From positions 1 to 15,519 of the forward strand of contig JAIRWJ010000003.1 of assembly GCA_031269065.1 (NCBI GenBank): a DNA stretch of 15,519 bases, read 5' to 3'. The DNA comes from Rickettsiales bacterium (lineage in GTDB: Bacteria; Pseudomonadota; Alphaproteobacteria; Rickettsiales; UBA1997). The notes below the pieces were generated by a model. That model was not told where the DNA came from, ran no database searches, and was given only the letters and a program-made list of their open reading frames with translations. Below, piece by piece: positions 1 through 8,022 of this stretch (the stretch's first letter is position 1; every line of letters starts with the position of its first letter). The position numbers and the translations under genes were made by a program.

Positions 1-1
1 T

Positions 2-109
2 AGATTGAAAAATAAACAATTGTCGGGAGCAACAGGGGAAACAGAGGAAAAACTAGGAATTACTGAGACTAAGAACGATGGCCTGCTAGGGAGTTGCGGT
101 GACACCTAG
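2..109 (+). CDS. Possible C-terminal tail of a gene running in from the left
   Basis: The frame beginning at base 2 stays open for 35 codons from the window edge to a TAG at 107-109 and has no internal ATG start. The residues are polar and charged (Lys, Glu, Thr, Gly) and end in GSCGDT. It could be the end of an upstream gene. An open stretch this short can also occur by chance, and no family is recognisable. Confidence 0.22.
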   Translation, partial: RLKNKQLSGATGETEEKLGITETKNDGLLGSCGDT

Positions 110-174
110 CAAATCACGCTTTGTAGAAATGGAGGGAGCTTATACTATATTTTTATTAACTTTATCAAATTTTT

Positions 175-1299
175 ATGAGTGAAACGGATTCTAAAGATTT
201 AGAAATTCAGCTGTTGAGTCAACAGTTGTCTAAGTTATTTCCCGATTCCATTGGGAAAAGTTCTGAAGTAAAATTCACAAAAATTGGCTCTGGAACAGCA
301 GGCAGAATTTACATGGCTTCTAATGTTAAAATAAATGAGAGGCCGGTTGCTATAAAATTATTTGGTGGAGAACAGTTCGACCTTAGTCTGGGAGAATTTC
401 TCTACGCCGAAAATTTCAAAGATGAAATGGCGAAATATCCAGGCCTGCTAAAGGTTTTTGGTGCAGAGAAATTTACCCACGAAGGAAAGCAATTTGGCAT
501 CGTACTTATGGAATACTGTGAGAAGGGGGACATGGAAACACTTCTGGAGAAAAATCCTGGGGGAGCGAGAATGATAATGGCTAAGAATTTTGTGTCAATA
601 CTGTACGCTGTGTCGGCAATCCATGCTAAATCCTATGCCCACAGGGACCTGAAGCCAGGAAACATATTTATTAGAGAAGACGACACTTTGGCCATTGGTG
701 ACCCAGGAGGGCTCCTGGGACCGTCAATGAATACAAGTAAACATAAAGGAACCCCTCTTTTTATGGCTCCGGAGATTATTACATCTCCAAATACTTCTGA
801 GTCCATCAACTGTATGTCAGATGTCTGGGCTATCGGAATGACTATAATCTATACAATGTCTGGTAAGAATATGACCTGGGGAGAGGATGTGAGGACGGTT
901 CCACAACTTATAGAAATAATGAAAGATAGGAACTGTGTTAGCACAAAAATTGAACTAATGGTGAAAAGCGTGGAAGGCCTGAACATTTTATACAAAAGAA
1001 CCCTCTGTGGCATGTGTGCATATGACCCGGTTGATAGGCTTAGTCTAGAGCAAGCTATAATGTTCACAGACGGGGAGGAAGTTATGGAACCAATGGAGGA
1101 TAGGGAGACAGGGGGGTCCGATATAGAAAAAGGCCTAAAAATGTCAAGGGAAGAAATTATGAGAATAGACGAACAAAATAAAAATCTTAGGGATAGGCTA
1201 ATCAAGTTCAGAAAAAAATGGTTATCAACAAAGGCAACCGAGAAAGCAAAAAAGGAGCTGGACGATATAATGACGTATAGCATCAAAATTGGAGATTAA
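175..1299 (+). CDS. Hanks-type (eukaryotic-like) Ser/Thr protein kinase
   Basis: This 374-residue protein has the protein-kinase landmarks in order: Gly-rich loop IGSGTAGRIY (37-46), ATP lysine in VAIK (K61), a helix-C glutamate candidate (E79 or E84), catalytic loop HRDLKPGN (156-163), APE (198-200) and DVW (216-218). It should transfer phosphate from ATP to Ser/Thr of a partner protein. The metal-binding DFG is DPG here (176-178); the Asp is kept, so activity is possible but not assured. There is no signal peptide or TM segment. The last 70 residues are charged and helical, probably a coiled-coil tail. Bacterial relatives act in signalling, and in intracellular bacteria some are host-directed effectors; neither is shown here. 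No Shine-Dalgarno precedes the ATG. A 17-codon ORF (129-182) overlaps the start and could couple translation. Both neighbours are unrelated in function. Confidence 0.88.
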   Translation: MSETDSKDLEIQLLSQQLSKLFPDSIGKSSEVKFTKIGSGTAGRIYMASNVKINERPVAIKLFGGEQFDLSLGEFLYAENFKDEMAKYPGLLKVFGAEKFTHEGKQFGIVLMEYCEKGDMETLLEKNPGGARMIMAKNFVSILYAVSAIHAKSYAHRDLKPGNIFIREDDTLAIGDPGGLLGPSMNTSKHKGTPLFMAPEIITSPNTSESINCMSDVWAIGMTIIYTMSGKNMTWGEDVRTVPQLIEIMKDRNCVSTKIELMVKSVEGLNILYKRTLCGMCAYDPVDRLSLEQAIMFTDGEEVMEPMEDRETGGSDIEKGLKMSREEIMRIDEQNKNLRDRLIKFRKKWLSTKATEKAKKELDDIMTYSIKIGD

Positions 1300-1650
1300 G
1301 GCCAACAAGGAAACTCATATATTACACCCATTTCCAAGCTTATTTCAACTCAAGATTATATCAAATCGGGGATTGCTAAATAAATATTGCAACTTTCATT
1401 TCTACCAGTAGCACTCCGGATAGTTTATCGCTGAATTTATTCTATTAGGCCCTCCTAGTATCATCACGGCTGCAAAACATATTCTGTGTTAGAATGGGAT
1501 TATTTTATTCAATATTTCCTGACCTATTCACAACCAGACATTGTCCTGGTGACAGCCTAGATCATTCTAGGGATTATAATTTCAAAACAGCTAGAGTAAA
1601 AACTATCCGGCTAAAAAGCTAAAGTAAACTTGTCTACTATATTGTGAGCT
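1300..1650. other. Intergenic region between convergent kinase and dprA
   Basis: I see no coding remnant on either strand in these 351 bases. The only structure noticed is a small perfect hairpin at 1556-1571 (CCTAGA, four-base loop, TCTAGG). It has no T-run, so it is not a convincing terminator for either gene. Confidence 0.5.
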
Positions 1651-2793
1651 CTACCCATCAATAGTAGGATTTCCTAGTAGACAGACTTTCCCGCTATCAA
1701 TATAAATTTTGCCCTCGAGGTTAAGTTTTGTAAGAATAGAGTTGATTTCGCCTATGCCAACGTCCATATTATCAACTAGCTCGCCAACATCAATGGGACA
1801 ATGGTCTAGCTTTGATAGTAACAGCTCTTCGGTTGTTAATTCTCTAAAATCTTCGCGCGCAGCGCTTCCGTTGTCCTCCTCCTGGTAAGATTTGAAATCA
1901 CCATAGTCTGGCTCAAGATCTAAATCCGTATGGTCTGTACTCTCTGTTAGTCTGAAGGATTCCAAATTTTCTATGACATCTCTGGCATCTATGACCATCG
2001 TCGCTCCATCCTGCAGAAGTTTATTTGAGCCAGCATAATTAGCATCATATGGATTACCCGGAAGCACTAGCACCTCTCTGCCATACTTTAGAACCTGATT
2101 AGCTGTATGTAGAGAACCAGACCCTAGACCAGCACTAATTATTAGAACACCTCTGGAAATTCCAGCTATAGTCCTGTTCCTTATGGGAAAGTTTTCTGGT
2201 CTGGGCTTGGTCCCTATGGGAAATTCCGAAATTATTAGTCCATTATTGTCCAGTATTTCATGGTAGAGATATTCATTTTCCTTCGGATATATGGTATCTA
2301 TGCCATTTCCCAGAACTGCTATGGTTCCATTTTCCAGCGAACCAATATGACTTGCAGCATCGACTCCTCTCGCTAGGCCAGATACAATAAAGTAGCCGTA
2401 GCTGGAAATTTCTCTGGATATTTTTCTTGTAAAGTTAGATGTGTTTATTGAACAATTTCTTGAACCAACGACTGCCACTTTCCTTTCAGCATTTAGAAGA
2501 CTCAGGTTGCCTCTACAGGTTAGTACCAGAGGAAATGGCTGAATTACTCTGAGATAACGTGGGTATTCACTATCTCTGTAGGTTATCAACTTTGCACCAA
2601 GTTTTTCGCATTTTTCGAATTCCAGTTGGATATTTTCATCGCTGCAAATTTTAACATTTTTTCGACAAATCTGATCGATGTTTCCAATCATATCACTGGT
2701 GCTATAGCATTTTTTCAATAGCCTATAAAACATGGTACTAGTAAAACCAGTAGTTCTTGAGAGTTTCAAAATAGTAAGTTTTTCGTCGTCCAT
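1651..2793 (-). CDS. dprA: DNA-processing protein DprA (Smf)
   Basis: DprA binds incoming single-stranded DNA in the cytoplasm and loads RecA during natural transformation; many non-competent bacteria also keep it. The 380-residue protein has the family layout: an N-terminal helical region (1-95), a Rossmann-like domain with VGSR (109-112), SGLARGVD (138-145), AVLGNGID (159-166), FPIRNR (202-207), GSGSLHTA (224-231) and PGNP (245-248), and a C-terminal winged-helix domain (about 325-375) after an acidic linker. Length is normal and the gene looks intact. The usual Glu before the GSGSL motif is replaced (SAGLGSGSL). The ATG at 2793 has a strong Shine-Dalgarno (GAGGTGAGG) and the promoter listed at 2822-2849. 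No other competence gene is visible nearby. It is convergent with the kinase gene. Confidence 0.96.
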   Translation of the reverse strand: MDDEKLTILKLSRTTGFTSTMFYRLLKKCYSTSDMIGNIDQICRKNVKICSDENIQLEFEKCEKLGAKLITYRDSEYPRYLRVIQPFPLVLTCRGNLSLLNAERKVAVVGSRNCSINTSNFTRKISREISSYGYFIVSGLARGVDAASHIGSLENGTIAVLGNGIDTIYPKENEYLYHEILDNNGLIISEFPIGTKPRPENFPIRNRTIAGISRGVLIISAGLGSGSLHTANQVLKYGREVLVLPGNPYDANYAGSNKLLQDGATMVIDARDVIENLESFRLTESTDHTDLDLEPDYGDFKSYQEEDNGSAAREDFRELTTEELLLSKLDHCPIDVGELVDNMDVGIGEINSILTKLNLEGKIYIDSGKVCLLGNPTIDG

Positions 2794-2821
2794 ATTTCCT
2801 CACCTCATATCACTCTGTATA

Positions 2822-2849
2822 ATTATACCACACAATTAGATAGTTGCAA
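2822..2849 (-). promoter_or_regulatory. Extended -10 promoter of dprA
   Basis: Reading the minus strand, TTGCAA (2844-2849) is followed after 16 bases by a perfect TATAAT (2822-2827), preceded by TG one base upstream (TGGTATAAT, an extended -10). It lies about 30 bases upstream of the dprA start with a Shine-Dalgarno between. It is one of the best sigma-70 promoter matches in the window. Confidence 0.6.
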
Positions 2850-2913
2850 CCTGTCAGCACCACTTATACACATTCCTAGCGTAGAAGATAAGCTAGTCGT
2901 CCTCTATTAATGA

Positions 2914-3183
2914 ATAAATTGTAATTACCATCAGAATTTCTCATTACCTAGTGCGAGAAAATTAGAGCATCCATTTAATCCACAAAGGATTACTAATTTA
3001 TACAACAGATCTAATGAAAACTTTTGGGACCAAGCAAAAGGATATATAGGGAAATTCAATGGAATTAGCAAGAGACATTTTCATTTGTTCCTGAAAGGAT
3101 GTGAATGGATATTTAATATTGGGGAACCAAGAGAACTTCCAATTGACTTGAAAGAGCTCCCAGGGGGAGTTTTTAAAATTTAA
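2914..3183 (+). pseudogene. C-terminal remnant of an IS1595/ISXO2-like transposase
   Basis: One frame stays open from 2914 to TAA at 3181-3183 without a plausible start codon. Its middle reads NENFWDQAKGYIGKFNGISK, followed by a segment ending FLKGCEWIFN. This matches the recognisable C-terminal pattern of DDE ISXO2-like transposases (ESFWSxAKxxLxKFNGxxK, then HLKECEWRFN). The N-terminal HTH or zinc-finger part and most of the catalytic core are missing; stops lie directly upstream (2908-2913). It is a truncated, dead insertion sequence. Its ends and target duplication are not recognisable. A second remnant of the same family lies at 15335-15519 on the other strand. Confidence 0.68.
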
Positions 3184-3596
3184 GATGTTAACCCTTTGTT
3201 TAAATTTACAGGGTCCTTAACTGACACTTTTTATTCTTGGTAAATAGTTTTTGATAAATTCTTATACCTGTTGCTATATCTAGACTCATATTCTTTTAGA
3301 TGCGAAGTGAAATTATTTGAGATCAGATATTAAATTTAGGAGAGTCTTCTCTTGGTAAAGCTCACCAAAATACTCTAGTGCCATTAACATGATTTACCTA
3401 AGGCGAATTTATTGTTTGAAGGTATATCTTAGCCATTTAGAACCAAAAAACCATCATGGGCCTTCTATTTTTCAGTATTTTCTCTATACTATTAGTGTCA
3501 GTTCTTCATTGAAACAATATTAGTGCCACATATATAAATTCTTAACTAGTCAATGCTTTCAAATTATCAATTTAACATTTTTTCAAAGTAAAAAAC
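3184..3596. other. AT-rich gap between two transposase remnants
   Basis: No intact gene is visible. On the minus strand, 3313-3390 encodes a 25-residue stretch beginning MLMALEYFGE. It resembles the LMTLEYLREYRT segment of IS5-family transposases and may be another decayed fragment. A 10-base inverted repeat (3219-3228 and 3494-3503) flanks this piece but could be chance. Confidence 0.3.
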
Positions 3597-3655
3597 ATGA
3601 TGTCAGACTATTTAGAGATGATAGAAAGCATTTCGCAAAGCCCAGTCGACAGTGA

Positions 3656-3880
3656 CTACATAGGAATAGAAGGGTCACTGGAGGAAAGGTAGACAGCAGC
3701 AGAATCATACCAAAACAGATAATACAGTCATTTGAGAATGTTATCGGAAATCTAGAAAAATTCGGAGTCACGGAGGATAAATATAGATGTGGAAGAAAAA
3801 GATTTAAACTGAGATTTAATCCTATAGCGGGAATATATAATGGGAGTTGGGATAAGCTTGGAAGTATGTCTATTGCATAA
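3656..3880 (+). pseudogene. C-terminal remnant of an IS5-family transposase
   Basis: The frame ending at TAA 3878-3880 reads SFENVIGNLEKFGVTEDKYR, followed by a Cys-containing Arg/Lys-rich stretch and RFKLRFNPIAGIYN. This is close to the conserved end of IS5-family transposases common in Rickettsiales (ENTNxxLKxFKILxxKYRNRRKRFGLRFNLIAGIYN). The frame is open only from 3656, and the N-terminal and catalytic parts are absent or scrambled upstream. It is a dead fragment. Its stop codon falls inside the long palindrome that follows. The fragment at 9947-10051 looks like the opposite, N-terminal end of the same family. Confidence 0.65.
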
Positions 3881-3924
3881 ATAACTTTTTCACGTTATAA
3901 TCATAACGTGAAAAAGTTATTTAT
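3877..3924. repeat. Perfect 22-bp-arm inverted repeat with 4-base loop
   Basis: The left arm 3877-3898 is exactly the reverse complement of the right arm 3903-3924, separated by AATC. Each arm contains AATAACTTTTTCACGTTAT. It would form a very stable hairpin or cruciform on either strand. It overlaps the stop codon of the IS5 remnant and sits 135 bases before the surface-protein gene. No T-run follows on the plus strand, so it is not a standard terminator; an insertion-sequence end, a bidirectional terminator or a protein-binding palindrome are possible. Confidence 0.9.
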
Positions 3925-4059
3925 CGTCTCCGGAGAAAGGAAGGCCGGGTTGATAGTGTTTTAAGTTTTCAGAACGCTGTAATGCCACGTCCGGGTTTCG
4001 GATATCTAGCTATTTCGAATCTCTGGGGAGATTTGTTTACTAATAAAAGGGAGATCATT

Positions 4060-5934
4060 GTGCTGAACTTGAAAACAGCGGGTATTAGGAGTTTTTTACT
4101 TTTGTCAATGTTGATTGTGGCTATCCTAGCCCCGATCCTTTCTCTGGCAGGGAATGAGAGATTTGATAGAAAGGAACAAATCCAAGAAATCCTTAGGGAA
4201 AGAGAAAAGACAAGGGAGCTCAAAGCAAATGTGTCTCCAATAGAAATCAATGGAGGCAGCAAAATAGTCAAATGGGGAAAACACGAGCTTACCTATATGG
4301 ATTTGGTTCTAAACTATGCGGAGAACCTAGGTTCTTGGCCTGGAGATCGAAAAAGAACAGGGGAATTACGAAAGACGATTGCGGAGTCGCGTAAGTCTCT
4401 GGAAGGTCTGGAAGAAGAACTCGCGGGGGAAAAAGGAGGCGATGTGGGAAGTCGAATTGGGAAAGAGAAGATTAGCGTTAACCTTTTAAGAAATCTATTA
4501 TCTGAAGTGCTTTTTGAGGCCGGTGAAGTTTGCAAAAAAGAACGAGGCCAAGGTTGTGTTGAAGCTGCCATCCTGCTGGATATCGTATGGGATAAGGATG
4601 TTCTCAGGAATATGGAAAATGGTAAATATGTAAGCACTGCTGATGTGACAAAAACAGAAATTCCTAAACCATTGGATTATAATAATGTGAACTTCTCCAA
4701 TGTAACTAATGGAATATGTAGGGAAGACGAAAGAGAAGTCAGCGAGGCCAAGGAAAAAGAAATAGAAGGCAAAGTGGTAAAGAAAGAGGTAGAAATAAGA
4801 GAAAAGGAAGAAAATGAAAGCAATGAAATTGAGAATGAAAAATGTGAAGTAGCTACTAAGGAAGAAGTTGAAGAAGAAGTTGAAGAAGACGTTGAAGAAG
4901 AAGTTAATAATAGAGTTGAGGAAAAAGAAGCAAAAGACAAGGTGGTAAAGAAAGAGGTAGAAATAATAGAAAATGGAGAAAAGGAAAGTAATGAAATCGA
5001 AAAAAAGGAAGCAAAACAAAGATCATTTGCGAGAGATATTAGTCGCGATTCTAGTCAACCTAGACTCCTAGAAGAAGGAGACGCTGGAATAGTCGGTATC
5101 CTGTTCGCCAATTCAAGAAATATTTTTTCTAGAGTCAGTAATGAAGCTAGAATTAATGGAAAAAATAGGCAGTGGGTAATTGTTGACTACTATAGGACTA
5201 GCCACAAGAATTTGGCATCAAAAACAAATTCCATTGGTCTAACAGCGGGCTATAGTCCTTTGATGGTTGATGATAACTATTCTCTGACAATTATCCTGTC
5301 TGGAACATCTCTGGAAGGGGAAAATAGTGATAGTCTGAAGGGAGAATTGGGTACTACATCCATTGGAGCTGCTATCAGGGGAAGAGTCAAAATGGTCGGA
5401 AATTTGGGAACTAGTGCCATAGCGTACTATGGCCATAATTTTAACAAGGCTAGTTTGGACGGAGTAATAGCCAAAAAAATGAAGAACTATAGTTCCTACG
5501 ATTTAGGTTTTGGTTTTGGGATGGATTATGAACTAAAGATCAATAAAATTTACAGCCTAGCACCAGCCGTAACCGTTGACTATCTGAATTCCAGAAGAGC
5601 TAGGCAAGATGACCTTTCGGAGAGGCAGCTAACTTCTATTAATTTGAATTATATTCTGGACAATAGCATCTCCATCTCGAATACCCTCGAAATGACTCTA
5701 GGGGTCGGATATAGTCAAATGATAACTCTGGGCAAAGATAAAAGTTTATATAGAGACGTAGATAGCCTTAATTTTTCGGTCAGACTGGATAGGAGACTTT
5801 CGAACGGTGGAGGTAAATTGTCTCTGAACCTAGTCTATATAACGGTCGACGGAGCAGACGGACTAGTCAATGTCTTCAGGAAAGGGTTCTCCGGCTTCGG
5901 AAAAATTGGTCTTGGACTGGGTTGGATGTTCTAA
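4060..5934 (+). CDS. Exported protein with Glu/Lys repeat region and C-terminal autotransporter-like beta-barrel
   Basis: I chose the GTG at 4060 because AAGGGAG lies six bases upstream and translation then opens with a classical signal peptide: Lys5 and Arg10, then a hydrophobic core (12-29) ending near SLAG (28-31). An ATG at 3982 is in frame but has no ribosome-binding site and would bury the signal. Residues 32-225 are helical and charged. Residues about 227-327 are very rich in Glu and Lys with internal repeats, probably coiled coil. Residues about 338-624 alternate polar and hydrophobic strands with many Gly, Asn and Tyr, and finish KIGLGLGWMF, the terminal Phe signature recognised by the BAM complex. 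I infer secretion by Sec, barrel insertion in the outer membrane and a surface or periplasmic repeat region. No passenger enzyme domain is recognised. Adhesin or structural surface antigen are both possible. Confidence 0.75.
   Translation: MLNLKTAGIRSFLLLSMLIVAILAPILSLAGNERFDRKEQIQEILREREKTRELKANVSPIEINGGSKIVKWGKHELTYMDLVLNYAENLGSWPGDRKRTGELRKTIAESRKSLEGLEEELAGEKGGDVGSRIGKEKISVNLLRNLLSEVLFEAGEVCKKERGQGCVEAAILLDIVWDKDVLRNMENGKYVSTADVTKTEIPKPLDYNNVNFSNVTNGICREDEREVSEAKEKEIEGKVVKKEVEIREKEENESNEIENEKCEVATKEEVEEEVEEDVEEEVNNRVEEKEAKDKVVKKEVEIIENGEKESNEIEKKEAKQRSFARDISRDSSQPRLLEEGDAGIVGILFANSRNIFSRVSNEARINGKNRQWVIVDYYRTSHKNLASKTNSIGLTAGYSPLMVDDNYSLTIILSGTSLEGENSDSLKGELGTTSIGAAIRGRVKMVGNLGTSAIAYYGHNFNKASLDGVIAKKMKNYSSYDLGFGFGMDYELKINKIYSLAPAVTVDYLNSRRARQDDLSERQLTSINLNYILDNSISISNTLEMTLGVGYSQMITLGKDKSLYRDVDSLNFSVRLDRRLSNGGGKLSLNLVYITVDGADGLVNVFRKGFSGFGKIGLGLGWMF
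4771..5004 (+). repeat. Internal direct repeats in the Glu/Lys-rich region
   Basis: Two copies of a segment of about 66 bases, 4771-4836 and 4939-5004, both encode KVVKKEVEI followed by a Glu/Asn-rich stretch containing ESNEIE. Between them, about 4861-4905 carries a tandem 12-base unit (GTTGAAGAAGAA and variants) coding for EEVEEEVEEDVEEEV. Such in-frame repeats can expand or contract by slippage and vary the length of the exported part without breaking the frame. Confidence 0.8.
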
Positions 5935-6181
5935 TTTACGTGATCTGGGGGGTTCTGGCGGTGATTTGAGAATGATGGGAGCGATAACCTTTGTCCGGTG
6001 TAACAAAGCAATCAGCGAGTTTGGGTTTATATGGTTTTTTTAAGTTTCTAATAATCGGAGGCTCCGTATGCCGTTTATTCGGAGAAGCACCTTCTATCCG
6101 TGATATTCAGCTGGCTTAATTTGACAAATTGTCGGACTGGACTAGGCTGGGCTATAGAATCTAGTTTTATTTGGACTGGGA

Positions 6182-7000
6182 ATGCTAGACAAACTTTTGG
6201 TTTTTGACATAGAGACGATTCCGGACATAGATGTTTTAACCATTCTGACCGGCAGTGTTACTACAGCCAGAGGGGAAATGAGGAAAGAGTTGGAACAGTA
6301 CCACATTGCTGTTTCAGGAGGCAATCCTTTTCCTCGGCAACCATTCCATAGAGTTGTGTCTATAGCTCTGCTAGTCGCAGACATAGCAAAAGATGGTGGC
6401 CACGAGTACTATAAAAATATTAGAATCAGTAGTCTGTCGAGTCTAAGAAATACGGAGAAGCAGCTCATTGAAAAATTTCTTAGCTATGTCTGCGAACATA
6501 TTCCACGTCTGGTGAGCTATAATGGAAGAACATTCGATTTTCCGGTTCTCAAATATAGAGCCATGAAACATGCTCTGACGGCCGAAAAATTGTTCAAAAG
6601 TGGGGATAAGTGGAATAGCTATAGCAGTAGATATTCTTTGGACTGGCATTGTGATCTGTTGGAGAGTCTTTCCGATTTCGGCCTGTCGGCCAGATGTAAA
6701 ATGGAAGAAGTATGTAGCATACTGGGAATTCCCGGAAAAATTGGAGGCATGGATGGATCCAGAGTAGCGGATATGTTTGACTCAGGCAAACTTGGGGAAA
6801 TAGATGAGTACTGTGAAACCGATGTGTTGAGTACCTACCTCATATATCTAAACCAGGCCTTGTTGAGAGGTACTATAGACGTAAACAGTTTTCTTAGCAT
6901 GAATCGGGACCTAAAGGATTATTTGGAGGTACAAAACTTGGACCACCTCCACCTGTTTATCGAAGAATGGAGAAAAATTGACTTCAGAGGCCTATTTTAG
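6182..7000 (+). CDS. Predicted 3'-5' exonuclease, PolB-like (DEDD superfamily)
   Basis: The 272-residue protein has the three exonuclease motifs: DIETIPD near the N-terminus (catalytic D9, E11), YNGRTFDFPVL (113-123, with D119), and Y210-x3-D214 in EYCETDVLSTYL. This is the stand-alone family related to the proofreading domain of DNA polymerase II (DNA_pol_B_exo2). It should cleave nucleotides from 3' ends with two metal ions, probably in DNA repair; the exact substrate is unknown. Length is typical and the N-terminus begins at the first motif, so the ATG at 6182 is well supported despite a weak GGGA ribosome site. Upstream, TTGACA at 6121-6126 overlaps the 11-base palindrome GACAAATTGTC (6123-6133), a possible operator. 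It converges on gpsA with a 29-base gap. Confidence 0.88.
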   Translation: MLDKLLVFDIETIPDIDVLTILTGSVTTARGEMRKELEQYHIAVSGGNPFPRQPFHRVVSIALLVADIAKDGGHEYYKNIRISSLSSLRNTEKQLIEKFLSYVCEHIPRLVSYNGRTFDFPVLKYRAMKHALTAEKLFKSGDKWNSYSSRYSLDWHCDLLESLSDFGLSARCKMEEVCSILGIPGKIGGMDGSRVADMFDSGKLGEIDEYCETDVLSTYLIYLNQALLRGTIDVNSFLSMNRDLKDYLEVQNLDHLHLFIEEWRKIDFRGLF

Positions 7001-7029
7001 TTTTCCAACCTACCACCCTCTGGGGCAAA

Positions 7030-8022
7030 TTATTTTTGGAGCAAACTTTTGGCTATGATAGCTACCAGCTGTTCCTGAGAGAACGAGCCATCGATTATTT
7101 CTAGCAGAAGCCTAGTCACCGTCTTTTCCATTCCAAATTTTTTCTCCATGTTATATAAATTCTTAGCATTATCTATACCTTCCACTGTTGTGCCATTGCC
7201 ACTAATTATTGTATCAAAACTTTCTCCAAGACCTATCCTATAGCCGAAGGAAGTGTTTCTAGACTTATGGCTGGTGCACGTTAGAACCAAGTCACCCACC
7301 CCAGCGGCAGTTAGAATCACTTCCTCGTTACGGTGAAATGCTCTACAAAGACTAGTCATTTCCCCAATGCCTTTCGTGATCATTGCGGCAAAGGTGTTTC
7401 TCCCTATTTCCAAACCTTCTATGATACCGCAGACCACAGCTACCACATTCTTAACGAGTCCACAGAGCTGAACTGCCAAAGGATCATCAAAATATTCTAA
7501 GCTCAGAAAATCACACTTCAAAACCGCGCTGACTTCATTAAAGAACTCCACATTTTCTGTGGCTAGCGTAGTTACAGTTGGCCTTTTTTCAAATATTTCT
7601 TCAGCGAAATTCGGACCAGAAAACACGACTACATCAGAATGTGGGAAAATTCTGGAGATTATGTTGCTAAAAAATTCCCCCGACTCCCCTTCTACACCTT
7701 TAGTACATATAACGAATTTTTCCTTGAAATTTTCCTGGCCAAGTTTTTTTATCTCATTCAGTACCCTAGACAAAACCTTCGATGGCAAAACCAGAAAAAT
7801 AATATCAGTTTTTTCCAGAGCTCTGGTTAAGTTACTTGTAGCAGAAATTCTAGCGTCCAGTTTACCGCTGACGTATTCGCTATTACTATGATTAGCGTTT
7901 ATCTCATTGACAGAAGCTTCGTTGTTGGAATATAGGACCACCTCCTGGCTATTTTGGGCAACTACATTGGCCATAGCACTCCCCATTACTCCGGCTCCTA
8001 GAATCGTAATTTTTTGTTTCAG
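7030..8022 (-). CDS. gpsA: Glycerol-3-phosphate dehydrogenase [NAD(P)+]
   Basis: GpsA reduces dihydroxyacetone phosphate to sn-glycerol 3-phosphate in the cytoplasm, the entry to phospholipid synthesis. Numbered from a start at 8022, motifs are the dinucleotide fold ILGAGVMGSAMA (7-18), CTKGVEG (K108), GPNFAEE (136-142), catalytic LVKN (K191), and GVGDLVLTCTSHKSRN. The first ATG in frame is at 7986, but it cuts off strand one and most of the GAGVMG motif. The frame stays open upstream and encodes KQKITILGAGV. That extension has no ATG, GTG or TTG; a CTG at 8022 (or an ATT further up) would give 330 residues, the family norm. No Shine-Dalgarno helps decide. A TATAAT sits just upstream (8026-8031 on this strand). 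The rest of the gene looks intact. Confidence 0.93.
   Translation of the reverse strand: MKQKITILGAGVMGSAMANVVAQNSQEVVLYSNNEASVNEINANHSNSEYVSGKLDARISATSNLTRALEKTDIIFLVLPSKVLSRVLNEIKKLGQENFKEKFVICTKGVEGESGEFFSNIISRIFPHSDVVVFSGPNFAEEIFEKRPTVTTLATENVEFFNEVSAVLKCDFLSLEYFDDPLAVQLCGLVKNVVAVVCGIIEGLEIGRNTFAAMITKGIGEMTSLCRAFHRNEEVILTAAGVGDLVLTCTSHKSRNTSFGYRIGLGESFDTIISGNGTTVEGIDNAKNLYNMEKKFGMEKTVTRLLLEIIDGSFSQEQLVAIIAKSLLQK

Noticed and set aside
129..182. 17-codon upstream ORF (MEGAYTIFLLTLSNFYE) overlapping the kinase start
   Set aside because: It has no ribosome-binding site and is too short to judge; noted as possible coupling only.
849..1286. Minus-strand ORF of 145 codons opposite the kinase gene
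   Set aside because: The plus strand carries clear kinase motifs throughout; the antisense frame has no family features.
3219..3503. 10-base inverted repeat (AACTGACACT / AGTGTCAGTT) spaced like the ends of a small mobile element
   Set aside because: The match does not extend beyond 10 bases, there is no target duplication, and one such pair is expected by chance in a region this size.
4498..5019. Minus-strand ORF of 173 codons, very rich in Phe, opposite the surface-protein gene
   Set aside because: It is the complement of the Glu/Lys (GAA/AAA) repeat region, which always gives Phe/Leu-rich antisense frames.
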